Shown in pieces: positions 41,343 through 49,432 of a stretch of DNA of 64,000 bases. Position 1 is the stretch's first letter. Each line of letters starts with the position of its first letter. Origin of the DNA: Rubrobacter_A sp965214435 (lineage in GTDB: Bacteria; Actinomycetota; Rubrobacteria; Rubrobacterales; Rubrobacteraceae); NCBI GenBank assembly GCA_965214435.1, contig OZ243960.1:1488001-1552000 (forward strand), in the 5' to 3' direction. The position numbers were made by a program, and so were the translations under genes. The notes below the pieces were generated by a model, which saw nothing but the letters and a program-made list of their open reading frames with translations, was not told the DNA's origin and searched no databases.

Positions 41343-41846
41343 GTGAACATATCTGCGGGGAGAACGGTGGATTCTGGAAAAAGCGGGTCGAGAGGACCGG
41401 GAAAACGGGTGATCGACGTTTCGGGCGAGAACCGGCTACAGCCGTGGAACCGGCCGTGGCCGGTAACGGCGCTGTCCCTGCTACTGCTGATGCAGGCCGT
41501 CGCCTCGGCCGCTATCGGGGCATCGAAGCTCGGCCTGCCCGGTTTCGACTGGCTGCGCCCGGTAGTCAACCCGCTGAACACCGTCGCCGGGCTCGGGCTG
41601 CTCCTTATAGCTCCCGTCGCCCTGGTCGCCGCCGTCGGGTTTCTACGGCTCTGGCGCCGGGCCTGGCTCGTCGGGATGTGCCTGCAAGGGCTCGGCCTGA
41701 TCGTCATTCTCACCCTTTACTTCTACTTTACGGTAAGATCCGGGTACATATACGCCGGGATGGCTTACCACGTCTTTACGGTGCTGTATCTAAACTCGAC
41801 CGCGGTACAAACTGTTTTCCGGGTAAGGGAGGAAGATGAGATCTAG
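41343..41846 (+). CDS. membrane protein of unknown function
   Basis: Up to 167 residues with four hydrophobic segments (about 37-55, 72-92, 98-125 and 130-150). GTG 41343 gives the longest form and has TAAGAT five bases upstream; GTG 41367 has GGGGAGA at good spacing and may be the real start. The core reads RPWPVTALSLLLLMQAVASA and later GFLRLWRRAWLVGMCLQGLG. The pattern resembles small multi-span sensors or permease subunits, but no family is evident. Its end overlaps the next gene by 11 bases. Confidence 0.6.
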   Translation: MNISAGRTVDSGKSGSRGPGKRVIDVSGENRLQPWNRPWPVTALSLLLLMQAVASAAIGASKLGLPGFDWLRPVVNPLNTVAGLGLLLIAPVALVAAVGFLRLWRRAWLVGMCLQGLGLIVILTLYFYFTVRSGYIYAGMAYHVFTVLYLNSTAVQTVFRVREEDEI

Positions 41847-43680
41847 CACCGGAGCGAGCACCGAACTCGACCGGGACTTGCTCCGCCGGTTCGAGCCGGT
41901 TCTCCGGTACACCGGAGGCGAAGAGTTTTTCCCGATGGAGGTGGAGCCCTACGTCCGGTCTTGCAGCCTGTGGCGTCAGCGGACCGGTGAGGAGCCGGTG
42001 TGCGTTGTTCCGGAGGGGAAGCTTACGCTAGAGCGCCTCGCCGTCCGGCGTCCGGCGAGCTTCGATACGATTTACTTCCTCAAGTTCGCCGAGCCCTTGA
42101 ATGTCCGGCAGCTAGCGGCCTACAAGCTGCGCCGCCGCCGCGAGCGCCGGGGTCCCAAGCGCAAGTTCCGGTCCGGTCTGGGGCGGCTGGCGCGGGTCGG
42201 GTACGTGTCGCGGTTTATGGACACGCTGTTCTCGCTAACGCTTCTGGCCCGTGGCCGGGTCTCGGGGGATACCGCGGCGGCGGCTTCTCAGGCCGTCGAG
42301 CAGACGCTCTCAGGTGAGATCCGGCACTGCTACTACGGCCAGGTCCTCCGGCAGGACGGCTGGACCGCGCTGCAGTACTGGTTTTTCTACCCGTTCAATA
42401 ACTGGCGCTCGGGCTTTTTCGGGGTAAACGACCACGAGGCCGACTGGGAGATGGTGTGCGTCTACCTTTCCGGCTCGCAGGGCGAAGAAACCCCCGAGTG
42501 GGTGGCGTACTCCTCCCACGACTTCTCCGGCGACGACCTCCGCCGCCGCTGGGACGACCCGGAGGTCGAGAAGGTCGGCGACCACCCGGTCGTCTACGCG
42601 GCCGCCGGTTCCCACGCATCGTACTTCGCACCCGGAGAGTATCTGGCGGAGATTGAGCTTCCTTTTCTCCGGCCGCTGGTACGCTTCTCCGACGGTCTGC
42701 GCCGGCGCTGGCGGCGTATTCTGCGCCAGCCTCAAAGCCGGGAACCCTCGCGGTTCAACATCTTCCGCATACCGTTCGTGGATTACGCCCGGGGCGACGG
42801 TCTTTCTATCGGACCGGGTGGCGAGCGCCCCTGGGATGAGGCCCGTCTGCTCGACCCCGTACCGCCGTGGGCCGCGAACTACCGGGGGTTGTGGGGCTTG
42901 TACGCCCGGGACCCGGTCTCCGGCGAGGACGCACCCGCCGGGCCGCTCTACAACCGGGACGGCACCATGCGCCGGGCCTGGTACGACCCGATGGGGTGGG
43001 CCGGTCTGGACAAGGTCCCGCCCTGGGACGAGGCCGCCGGGTGGGCTCAGGAGCGGCACGCGGAGCTGGAGTCCCGGTGCGAGTCGCTAACGGGGGAGAT
43101 CTCGGCGAAAAGCCGGGAACTTACCGGACTCGGCATCGAGGCCGAGGCGATGCAGGACCGGTCGCACCTCAAAGGGGAGCACGCGGCCCACGAAGAGAGG
43201 ATCTCCACGGTTTCCCGGGAACTCGCCGCCCTCCGGTCCCGTCTCGCCTCCGAGAAGGCGTTACTGGAGGCGCTGGACGACCACGAAGACCGTCTCCGGG
43301 GAGGGGAGCGCGGTCCGCTGCGGTCCCACCTCCGCCGGGCCCACGGTCCGACCTCCCCCGAGAACCTGAGGCTCGACAAGCTGGCCGAGCTCTGGGCTGC
43401 CCTGAGCATCGGCCTCGCGATAGTCGTGGTCGTGGCGCTGATTCTGTTCGCCCGCGAGTACCTGGGCTTCGGGCTCGCCGCCCTGGTGTCGCTCCTGATC
43501 TTTGTAGAGTCCGGCTTCCGGCGGCGCTTGGGAGGTCTCGTTACGAGCGTCACCGTCGGGCTCGCCATCGTGGCCGCCCTCGTGCTGCTCTTTGAGTTCT
43601 TCTGGACGATAGTGATCCTGGCCGTACTGGCCGCCGGGACCTATGTAGTCTGGGAGAACCTGCGGGAGCTCTGGGTCTAA
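41836..43680 (+). CDS. large Vps62-like membrane protein with coiled coil
   Basis: A 614-residue protein of unusual build. Residues about 155-420 contain ALQYWFFYPFNNWRSGFFGV, NDHEADWEMVCVYL, YSSHDFSGDD and AAAGSHASYFAPGEY, which resemble the Vps62/DUF946 fold known from plants, fungi and some bacteria. Then comes a coiled coil (about 415-490, ELESRCESLTGEISAKSREL onwards) and a C-terminal cluster of hydrophobic helices (about 525-605). ATG 41836 overlaps the previous gene. The role of this fold in bacteria is unknown. A membrane tether with an outer or inner globular head is a reasonable picture. Confidence 0.72.
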   Translation: MRSSTGASTELDRDLLRRFEPVLRYTGGEEFFPMEVEPYVRSCSLWRQRTGEEPVCVVPEGKLTLERLAVRRPASFDTIYFLKFAEPLNVRQLAAYKLRRRRERRGPKRKFRSGLGRLARVGYVSRFMDTLFSLTLLARGRVSGDTAAAASQAVEQTLSGEIRHCYYGQVLRQDGWTALQYWFFYPFNNWRSGFFGVNDHEADWEMVCVYLSGSQGEETPEWVAYSSHDFSGDDLRRRWDDPEVEKVGDHPVVYAAAGSHASYFAPGEYLAEIELPFLRPLVRFSDGLRRRWRRILRQPQSREPSRFNIFRIPFVDYARGDGLSIGPGGERPWDEARLLDPVPPWAANYRGLWGLYARDPVSGEDAPAGPLYNRDGTMRRAWYDPMGWAGLDKVPPWDEAAGWAQERHAELESRCESLTGEISAKSRELTGLGIEAEAMQDRSHLKGEHAAHEERISTVSRELAALRSRLASEKALLEALDDHEDRLRGGERGPLRSHLRRAHGPTSPENLRLDKLAELWAALSIGLAIVVVVALILFAREYLGFGLAALVSLLIFVESGFRRRLGGLVTSVTVGLAIVAALVLLFEFFWTIVILAVLAAGTYVVWENLRELWV

Positions 43681-43681
43681 A

Positions 43682-44341
43682 GTGGCGCGGCTGGTTATCT
43701 TTGACTGCGACGGGGTGCTGGTCGACAGCGAGCGGATCTCCATCCGCGTAGACGCCGCCGCTATTACCGCCCTCGGCTGGCCGATGAGCGAGGAAGAGGT
43801 GGTCGAACGCTTTATGGGCCGCTCCACCGGCTTTATGGCCACGGAGATAGAAGCCCACCTCGGCCGCCGCCTCCCGGACGACTGGGAAGATGAGCTACAC
43901 CGCCTTACGCGAGAAGCTTTCGACACCGAACTCACCCCCGTGGACGGCATCCGCGAAGCGCTGGAGGGCATCGGGACCCCAACCTGCGTGGCCTCCAGCG
44001 GCAGCCACGGCAAGATGCGCCACACCCTGGGACTCACCGGCCTCTACGAACACTTTAAAGGCCGCATCTTTAGCGCCGACGAGGTGACCCGCGGCAAGCC
44101 GGCTCCCGACCTTTTCCTGCACGCGGCCCGGAGCCTCGGTGTCGAGCCTGCGGCCTGCGCGGTGGTCGAGGACAGCTTCTACGGCGTCGAAGCCGCCCGC
44201 GCGGCCGGTATGCGGGTGTTCGGCTTTGCCGGTGGCCTCGCCCCGCCCGGCCGCCTCGAAGGGCCGCGGACCGTCGTGTTCGACGATATGAGGGAACTAC
44301 CGCGGCTACTCTCCGAAACCGGAGAACCCTCTACCGGCTGA
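43682..44341 (+). CDS. HAD-superfamily hydrolase, subfamily IA (beta-phosphoglucomutase-like)
   Basis: A 219-residue phosphatase or phosphomutase. Motif I FDCDGVLVDSE with the nucleophile Asp and second Asp, motif II VASSGS, motif III Lys in TRGKPAPDLFLHA and motif IV VVEDSFYGVEAARAAG are all intact, with an alpha-helical cap domain (about 20-85). Closest in style to 6-phosphogluconate phosphatase or beta-phosphoglucomutase types; substrates are sugar phosphates. GTG 43682 begins one base after the previous stop. Its end overlaps the convergent 97-codon gene by 11 bases. Confidence 0.93.
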   Translation: MARLVIFDCDGVLVDSERISIRVDAAAITALGWPMSEEEVVERFMGRSTGFMATEIEAHLGRRLPDDWEDELHRLTREAFDTELTPVDGIREALEGIGTPTCVASSGSHGKMRHTLGLTGLYEHFKGRIFSADEVTRGKPAPDLFLHAARSLGVEPAACAVVEDSFYGVEAARAAGMRVFGFAGGLAPPGRLEGPRTVVFDDMRELPRLLSETGEPSTG

Positions 44342-44624
44342 GGCTCTTTTTGACCTCTTCTTCCCCGTCCCTGAGGTAGAGGAAAAGGTCCTGGGCAAAG
44401 CGGAGGGCGTGCTCTTCGGAGAGGTTGATCCTGCGGTGCTTTATTACGGACTCAAGGTCTTTTACCGCGGCCTCGGCCATCCCGACCATCGCCTCGGCCT
44501 GCCGGAGCGTCTCTTCTTTCTCAGCACCATCAAGCTCCGGAGCTTGCCGCACTTTCTCCCGGTGCTCATCCAAATACTGAATAAAATCCCTGATACCCAA
44601 GAAAACCTTCTTCCTCTGATACAA
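44331..44624 (-). CDS. helical protein of unknown function behind the BchB-like gene
   Basis: A 97-residue, highly charged helical protein (EKEETLRQAEAMVGMAEAAV, FAQDLFLYLRDGEEEVKKSL). TTG 44624 lacks a good ribosome site. The frame stays open and protein-like for 37 further codons upstream, reading for example LLQSYPDPLLAPVYSWFIEL, which overlaps the end of the BchB-like gene, so the true start may be a rare codon or the product of a frameshift. It is the last gene of the deoA-type/deoD/BchN-like/BchB-like series. No family recognised. Confidence 0.55.
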   Translation of the reverse strand: MYQRKKVFLGIRDFIQYLDEHREKVRQAPELDGAEKEETLRQAEAMVGMAEAAVKDLESVIKHRRINLSEEHALRFAQDLFLYLRDGEEEVKKSLSR

Positions 44625-44661
44625 CTCGATGAACCAGGAGTATACCGGCGCCAGTAAAGGG

Positions 44662-45966
44662 TCAGGGTAGCTTTGGAGAAGTCCGCCCGGACTCTCTGTT
44701 ATCCGCTCTACCCAACGCCTCGCCGAGCGTATCGGCTAGAACGCTGGTACCCGTGTACCCCATAAGCGGTTTTTCCACAAAGACGCGTGAGTAGAGCGGT
44801 GGACACAGCGGCAGAAATGGTACGCCGAGCGTCTCCGCGACCTCTTTCTCGAAAGACGTCCCGATGAGAAGGTTCGGCTTTGAAGCCTCAATGCGGGAAG
44901 CCGCCTCGTCAGGGTCGTCGGATACAAAAGCGTTGCTCGTAAAGGTGTTCGCGTGAAAGAGAAAGTCTTTCTCCAGGTTCCGCAGGTAGGTCCCGCAGGC
45001 GACAACCTCACCCCCGACCTCGCGGGCCAGGGTATATCCTAGACCTAGAGTGTAGGTATAGTCTCCGAATATCGCGATTCTCAGGTTCCTGAAGGTCTCG
45101 GGTCTAACGAGACGGGCGTACCAGGGGAGACGGGCGGTCTGGGAGATCTCCGTCCACACCGCCCGCTCTATCTTCTGTGTTTCGACGGAGCAGAGGTCCC
45201 CGACGGCTCGCAAGAGGGCTCCGGTCCCGGCCGAGCCGATCGCCGGGGTCGTTATCCGGGGCATGTCGAGCGCTTCGTGCAGATACCGGGTTGCGGACTC
45301 GCCGGTCTCCCGGTACAGCAGGACGTTCGCCCAGGCCCTTCCCAGCCTTTCGAGGTCCACGATGGAAGAGCCGAGCGGTACCCGGACGTTAACCTTTACC
45401 CCGATAAGTCCTAGCAGCCGCTCGACCTCTGCGGTTTCGGCGGCGGCGTTCGGGTTGAAGAGCGGCGGGCCGAAGAGGTTGACCGTCGGTTCCGGGGCCC
45501 GGGGCTGCGGACGGGCGTAGGCCCGGACCAGGGCTTCCAGGGCGAGGTCGGCGGCTTCCAGCTCCCGGGTTCCGGTCGACTCCCAGGGACAGGTAATGAG
45601 CTTGCGGGCTTTACCCGTTTTCGGGTCCGCCGGCGGCTCGACGGCCGGGATCTGCTCCCCGGAGAGGAGCGCCGCTTCTGTGCGGGCGAGCATCACGGCT
45701 CCAACACCCTCGCGTCCCACGGCGTTCGCCAGGTCCCGTTCGAGATCTCCCGGCGTCCGGGAGACCGGCGGCCGGGCCCAGATCGGGCTCAAGGATACCG
45801 GAGCCGGTTCGGGGACCGCGCTGGCCGTCCGGCCGGCGAGCAGAGCCGGGAAGTAGTTCTCGCCCGGCAGCGCCCGCAAGACCGTGTGGACGCCTTTTAT
45901 GCTGGACGCGATCCGGAGTATACCGTGGCTCCCCGGACCCTCATATACGCCGCGCGCGAGCCGCAC
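44662..45966 (-). CDS. BchB-like subunit of a nitrogenase-like (DPOR-type) complex, divergent
   Basis: Clear relative of BchB/ChlB, the subunit of dark-operative protochlorophyllide reductase. The start aligns position for position with BchB: VYEGPGSHGILRIASSIKGV, but the cluster ligand Asp36 is Glu36 here (LPGENY). Further matches are NLFGPPLFNPN, RLLGLIGVKVNVRVPLGSS, DLERLGRAWANVLLYRE, IAIFGDYTYTLG (Asp302, matching a catalytic Asp) and the end PPLYSRVF..KPLMGYTG. At 434 residues it lacks the C-terminal PCP-red domain of true BchB. GTG 45966 lies six bases after the BchN-like stop. Substrate unknown; no other pigment genes are present. Confidence 0.85.
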   Translation of the reverse strand: MRLARGVYEGPGSHGILRIASSIKGVHTVLRALPGENYFPALLAGRTASAVPEPAPVSLSPIWARPPVSRTPGDLERDLANAVGREGVGAVMLARTEAALLSGEQIPAVEPPADPKTGKARKLITCPWESTGTRELEAADLALEALVRAYARPQPRAPEPTVNLFGPPLFNPNAAAETAEVERLLGLIGVKVNVRVPLGSSIVDLERLGRAWANVLLYRETGESATRYLHEALDMPRITTPAIGSAGTGALLRAVGDLCSVETQKIERAVWTEISQTARLPWYARLVRPETFRNLRIAIFGDYTYTLGLGYTLAREVGGEVVACGTYLRNLEKDFLFHANTFTSNAFVSDDPDEAASRIEASKPNLLIGTSFEKEVAETLGVPFLPLCPPLYSRVFVEKPLMGYTGTSVLADTLGEALGRADNRESGRTSPKLP

Positions 45967-45972
45967 GGGACC

Positions 45973-47316
45973 TCAGAACCTCACGGTATCCAGAAGCGCC
46001 GCCCGCTCCAGGGTGTCGAGGAACATCTGCAGTATGCGCCGGGCTCCCTCAAAGCCGTGGATGCCCCCGTCCGGCTTGCCGTCTGGCTTGCCGAACGGTT
46101 CCAGGAAATCTAGCGAGGAGCGGCACAGGTGGCCGCGGGCGACGAGCGGGGTGTAGAGACCGGGGCTCGCCACTACTATGTCCGGGTTTGTTTCTTCGAC
46201 GCGCTGTAGCTGGGCCGTCCAGTCGGGGGACTCGACCACGTCCACGCCGCCGAGGACTTGAAGCTCCGTAGAAACCAGGGTGCGGTCGAGCCGCGGGGTG
46301 CCGACCTCCAAGACCACCGCCCCGGCGTCGGAGAGAAAGCGGGCCAGCGGTATCTCCAGGCCGGTGTCGCCGGTAAAGAAGATCCTCTTTCCTCGGATGC
46401 GGTTCCGCAAGGGCTCTAGCTTCTCCCAGACCATCCGGGCCCGGGCCAGAGAGCGTGTGCGGGCGTCCACCCCGGCGGCGGCCGCCACATCCTGAATAAA
46501 GCGGGCCGTGCCGTCAACCCCTATCGGGAACAGGGTTCGCACGACCGTAGCCCCGCGCTCTGTGGCCTTGCGGGAGGCTACCGAGAGGTAGGGATCCACC
46601 GGCGCGACCACCGACTGCTCCCCGATAGCCGGTAGCTCCCCGGCGAACGGACCCGGTACCCCGCCGCCTACCTTTACCCCCGCGCGCTTCAGTTCCGCGG
46701 CGAGTTCGGCAAAGTCCGGCCGGGACCCCGGCCCGCCGAGCAACGTTACCGGCAGCGGACCCGGGTCCGTAGACCCGGCGGCGGACCTCCTGCGGCCCCG
46801 GATACCACCGAGTAGCCGGCGGTCCTTGGTTCTGGGCGACGCCTCGACCTCGGCCGTGCCCGCGGGGCACGACTCTACAAGGCTCGCGATCGTCCGGTCT
46901 TCGAGGTCGGTGGAGAGCGGCGTGTAACCTCCGGCTTCCGGCTCGTAGAGGCGTACGGCGCGGACGGGCATCCCCAGGCGGCGCTCCACGAGCCGGGCCT
47001 CAAAGCTCGCGTCGATCCCGAGCAAGTCTACTGATTTGGTAGCTACTAACATCACGGCCCCCAGCCCCTGAAAACCCGCCGCGGCCCCGACCAGCCGGGG
47101 GGCCAGCCGTCCCGGCTCCGGCGGAGCCTCGGAATCGAGAACCAGAAAAAGGACCCTGTGGTTCCTGGAACTACTGGAGACTGACTGGGCCAGGTGGGCG
47201 TCGCTCCGGGTGCCGAGCAAGACCACGAGCGCGTCCGGGAGACCGTCCGCCAGGCTTTCTATGCCCCGCAACGGGGAAAGGGCGTCCGGTGCCCCCGACT
47301 CGTTGAGGATCGTCAA
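45973..47316 (-). CDS. BchN-like subunit of a nitrogenase-like (DPOR-type) complex, cluster cysteines lost
   Basis: Relative of BchN/ChlN, 447 residues. Aligned by eye, the three cysteines that hold the NB-cluster in BchN (Cys26, 51, 112 in Rhodobacter capsulatus) are replaced: Ser14 (DALSPLRGIE), Asp39 (LLGTRSDAHLAQ) and Lys94 (LVATKSVDLLG). Homology is clear in LFPIGVDGTARFIQDVA, GKRIFFTGDTGLEIPLARFL, VVLEVGTPRLDRTLV and the tail HGFEGARRILQMFL. TTG 47316 follows AGGAGGGGCC. It lies 75 bases after deoD. No BchL-type reductase gene is in the window. Either a different cofactor or a non-redox role must be considered. Confidence 0.84.
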   Translation of the reverse strand: MTILNESGAPDALSPLRGIESLADGLPDALVVLLGTRSDAHLAQSVSSSSRNHRVLFLVLDSEAPPEPGRLAPRLVGAAAGFQGLGAVMLVATKSVDLLGIDASFEARLVERRLGMPVRAVRLYEPEAGGYTPLSTDLEDRTIASLVESCPAGTAEVEASPRTKDRRLLGGIRGRRRSAAGSTDPGPLPVTLLGGPGSRPDFAELAAELKRAGVKVGGGVPGPFAGELPAIGEQSVVAPVDPYLSVASRKATERGATVVRTLFPIGVDGTARFIQDVAAAAGVDARTRSLARARMVWEKLEPLRNRIRGKRIFFTGDTGLEIPLARFLSDAGAVVLEVGTPRLDRTLVSTELQVLGGVDVVESPDWTAQLQRVEETNPDIVVASPGLYTPLVARGHLCRSSLDFLEPFGKPDGKPDGGIHGFEGARRILQMFLDTLERAALLDTVRF

Positions 47317-47342
47317 GGCCCCTCCTGTAATCTTCTAGACCT

Positions 47343-47372
47343 GCCCGGTCGAGAGCTCCGCGCTCGCCGGGC
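47343..47372. other. hairpin between deoD and the BchN-like gene
   Basis: GCCCGG (47343-47348), one unpaired T, CGAG, a nine-base loop, CTCG and CCGGGC (47367-47372). It lies in the 75-base gap. No T-run follows in the direction of transcription, so it is more likely a processing or partial-termination element than a full terminator. Confidence 0.4.
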
Positions 47373-47391
47373 CGCGCCACTGCATAGGTTA

Positions 47392-48105
47392 CTAGTTTAA
47401 AGCTATAAGGGTGTCGAGCGCCAGCGTCATCATGTTGTCGACGGCTTTGGCGAGTTCCTCGTCGCTTATCCGGACGACCTCCGTGCCGATAGTGTCGGAG
47501 ACGGTCAGGAGGCAGCCGGCACGCATGCCCTGTATCGCCGAGATCGTAAATATCGCCGCCGCCTCCATCTCCACGGCCAGCACCCCGAGCCCGTTCCACA
47601 GCCCCTGCGGGTCTTCTTCCGGGTCGTAGAACAGGTCCGAGCTTACCACCGGCCCCATAAACGTCCGCGTCCCGGCGGCTTCGGCGGCGTGGTAGGCGGC
47701 GTGCACGAGGTCGAAGTGGGCCGCCGGGGCGTACGGAGCGCCGCGGGTGATCGAGGATACCGTGCCGTCCGCGGCGGTCGCGGCCGTGGCTATAACCAGG
47801 TCCCCGAGCCCCATATCCGGGTTGTAGCCGCCACAGGTCCCGACGCGCAAGAGGTTCTTTACCCCGAGCTGCGAAAGCTCCTCGGTAACGATGGCCGCGC
47901 TCGGGCAACCCATACCCGTAGTCTGGACGCTGACCGGCTCCCCCTTGTAAGTGCCGGTGTAGCCGAGCATCCCACGCTCCTCGGTGACGAGCTTCGACTC
48001 GTCAAAAAAGTTTTCCGCTATGTACTTTGCCCGCCGGGGGTCACCCGGCAGCAGTACATTCTCCGCAAAATCTCCTGGCTCCGCGCGCACGTGGACAGGG
48101 CTCAC
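47392..48105 (-). CDS. deoD: purine-nucleoside phosphorylase, DeoD type
   Basis: Hexameric enzyme splitting purine (deoxy)nucleosides with phosphate into base and (deoxy)ribose 1-phosphate. The 237-residue protein shows LLPGDPRRAKYIAENF, RGMLGYTGTYKG, LLRVGTCGGYNPDMGLGDL, AVEMEAAAIFTISA and TVSDTIG, all typical of DeoD. GTG 48105 is the start. It follows the pyrimidine-nucleoside phosphorylase by 52 bases on the same strand and continues the salvage route that begins with NupC. Confidence 0.95.
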   Translation of the reverse strand: MSPVHVRAEPGDFAENVLLPGDPRRAKYIAENFFDESKLVTEERGMLGYTGTYKGEPVSVQTTGMGCPSAAIVTEELSQLGVKNLLRVGTCGGYNPDMGLGDLVIATAATAADGTVSSITRGAPYAPAAHFDLVHAAYHAAEAAGTRTFMGPVVSSDLFYDPEEDPQGLWNGLGVLAVEMEAAAIFTISAIQGMRAGCLLTVSDTIGTEVVRISDEELAKAVDNMMTLALDTLIALN

Positions 48106-48157
48106 GGTTCTCCCTTCGGTCGGAGCCCCCAGCTAAAGTTTCCTGCCGGAAGCTCTT

Positions 48158-49432
48158 TTACAGGTCATCCAGGATAGCAGGCGGAGCCTCGACCGGCTCA
48201 CCGGAGAGCCGCAACGCCTCGACCACGTGCTTTTCGGCCTTTTCTACATCGCGCTTCCCGTAGAGGAGCGCCACGGTATCACCCTCTTCCACCGTGTCCC
48301 CGACCTTTACCCGCACCTCGACTCCGGCGCCAGGGTCTATCTCATCGCTTTTCTTTTGCCGGCCGGCTCCCAGGGAGAGCGCCGCTTGCCCGACCCCGAG
48401 GGCGTCGAACGCCGCCACGTACCCGGCTTGTGGCGCGGTCACCTCCCGGACTTCGCCCGATACCGGAAGGTCTTCCAGAGTGCCGGGGTCGCCGCCCTGG
48501 GCCGCGACGAACTCCACGAACTTCTCGTAGGCGGTACCGGAGGATAGGGCATTCTCGACCGCTTTCTCGGGGTCTTCTACGTTTTTGAGCCGCAGAAGCC
48601 GAACGGCTACTTGCCGGGCCATCTGTGAGAGGTCTTGCGGCACTTTCTCGCCTTTTAAGAAACGCACGCTCTCGCGGACTTCGAGGGCGTTGCCGATGGC
48701 GCTCCCGAGCGGCTCCTCCATGTCGGTTATGAGAGCCGAGGCCCGGATGCCTAAAGATTTGCTCAGGCGGACCAGTAGTCCGGCGAGGTCGCGGGCTTCT
48801 TCAGTGGTCTTCATAAAAGCGCCGGAGCCGCGCTTTACGTCGTAGATCAGGTACCCCGCCCCGGTCGCGACTTTTTTGGAGACGATGGAACTCCCGATCA
48901 GGGGCAAGGAGTCCACCGTACCGGTCGTGTCCCGCAGCGCGTAGATAGCCTTGTCCGCCGGAGCCAGCCCGCCGGCTTCCACTATCGCCAGCCCGACCTC
49001 CTCTACCTGCCGCTTAAAGCGTTCTTCGGAGAGGTCGCAGGTAAAACCCGGTATAGACTCTAGCTTGTCTATGGTGCCGCCGGTCTGCCCGAGTCCCCGC
49101 CCCGAGAGCTTGGCGACCGGCGCGCCGCAGGCGGCGACCACCGGCAGGGCGACGAGGCTCACCTTATCCCCGATGCCTCCGGTGGAGTGCTTGTCGACGC
49201 ACTCCGGAAACTCATATCGCTCGCCGGAAGCGGCCATCGCGCTCGTCAGGGCGAGCGTCTCCTCATAGCTCATTCCCCGCAAGAAGATCGCCATGAGAAG
49301 CGCCGACATCTGGTAGTCGGGGATCTCACTGCTCGTGTAACCGGCTACTACCTCCCGGATTACGTCCTCCAAAAGCTCACCGCCGCGCTTTTTGGTTTCT
49401 ATGGCGTCGAGCACCGCGGCACCGTAGCGCAC
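48158..49432 (-). CDS. pyrimidine-nucleoside (thymidine) phosphorylase
   Basis: A 424-residue enzyme releasing thymine or uracil from nucleosides. The N-terminal helical and glycosyltransferase-type domains show MSALLMAIFLRGMSYEET, VDKHSTGGIGDKVSL (phosphate-binding), SGRGLGQTGGTIDKLESIPG and ALRDTTGTVDSLPLIGSSIV. The C-terminal PYNP domain ends GAGVEVRVKVGDTVEEGDTV. Length and motifs fit both DeoA and Pdp; the Gram-positive style suggests Pdp. GTG 49432 follows GAGGAGGTG, and a TAGAAT -10 box lies at 49471-49476. It probably heads the unit with deoD and the BchNB-like genes. Confidence 0.94.
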   Translation of the reverse strand: MRYGAAVLDAIETKKRGGELLEDVIREVVAGYTSSEIPDYQMSALLMAIFLRGMSYEETLALTSAMAASGERYEFPECVDKHSTGGIGDKVSLVALPVVAACGAPVAKLSGRGLGQTGGTIDKLESIPGFTCDLSEERFKRQVEEVGLAIVEAGGLAPADKAIYALRDTTGTVDSLPLIGSSIVSKKVATGAGYLIYDVKRGSGAFMKTTEEARDLAGLLVRLSKSLGIRASALITDMEEPLGSAIGNALEVRESVRFLKGEKVPQDLSQMARQVAVRLLRLKNVEDPEKAVENALSSGTAYEKFVEFVAAQGGDPGTLEDLPVSGEVREVTAPQAGYVAAFDALGVGQAALSLGAGRQKKSDEIDPGAGVEVRVKVGDTVEEGDTVALLYGKRDVEKAEKHVVEALRLSGEPVEAPPAILDDL

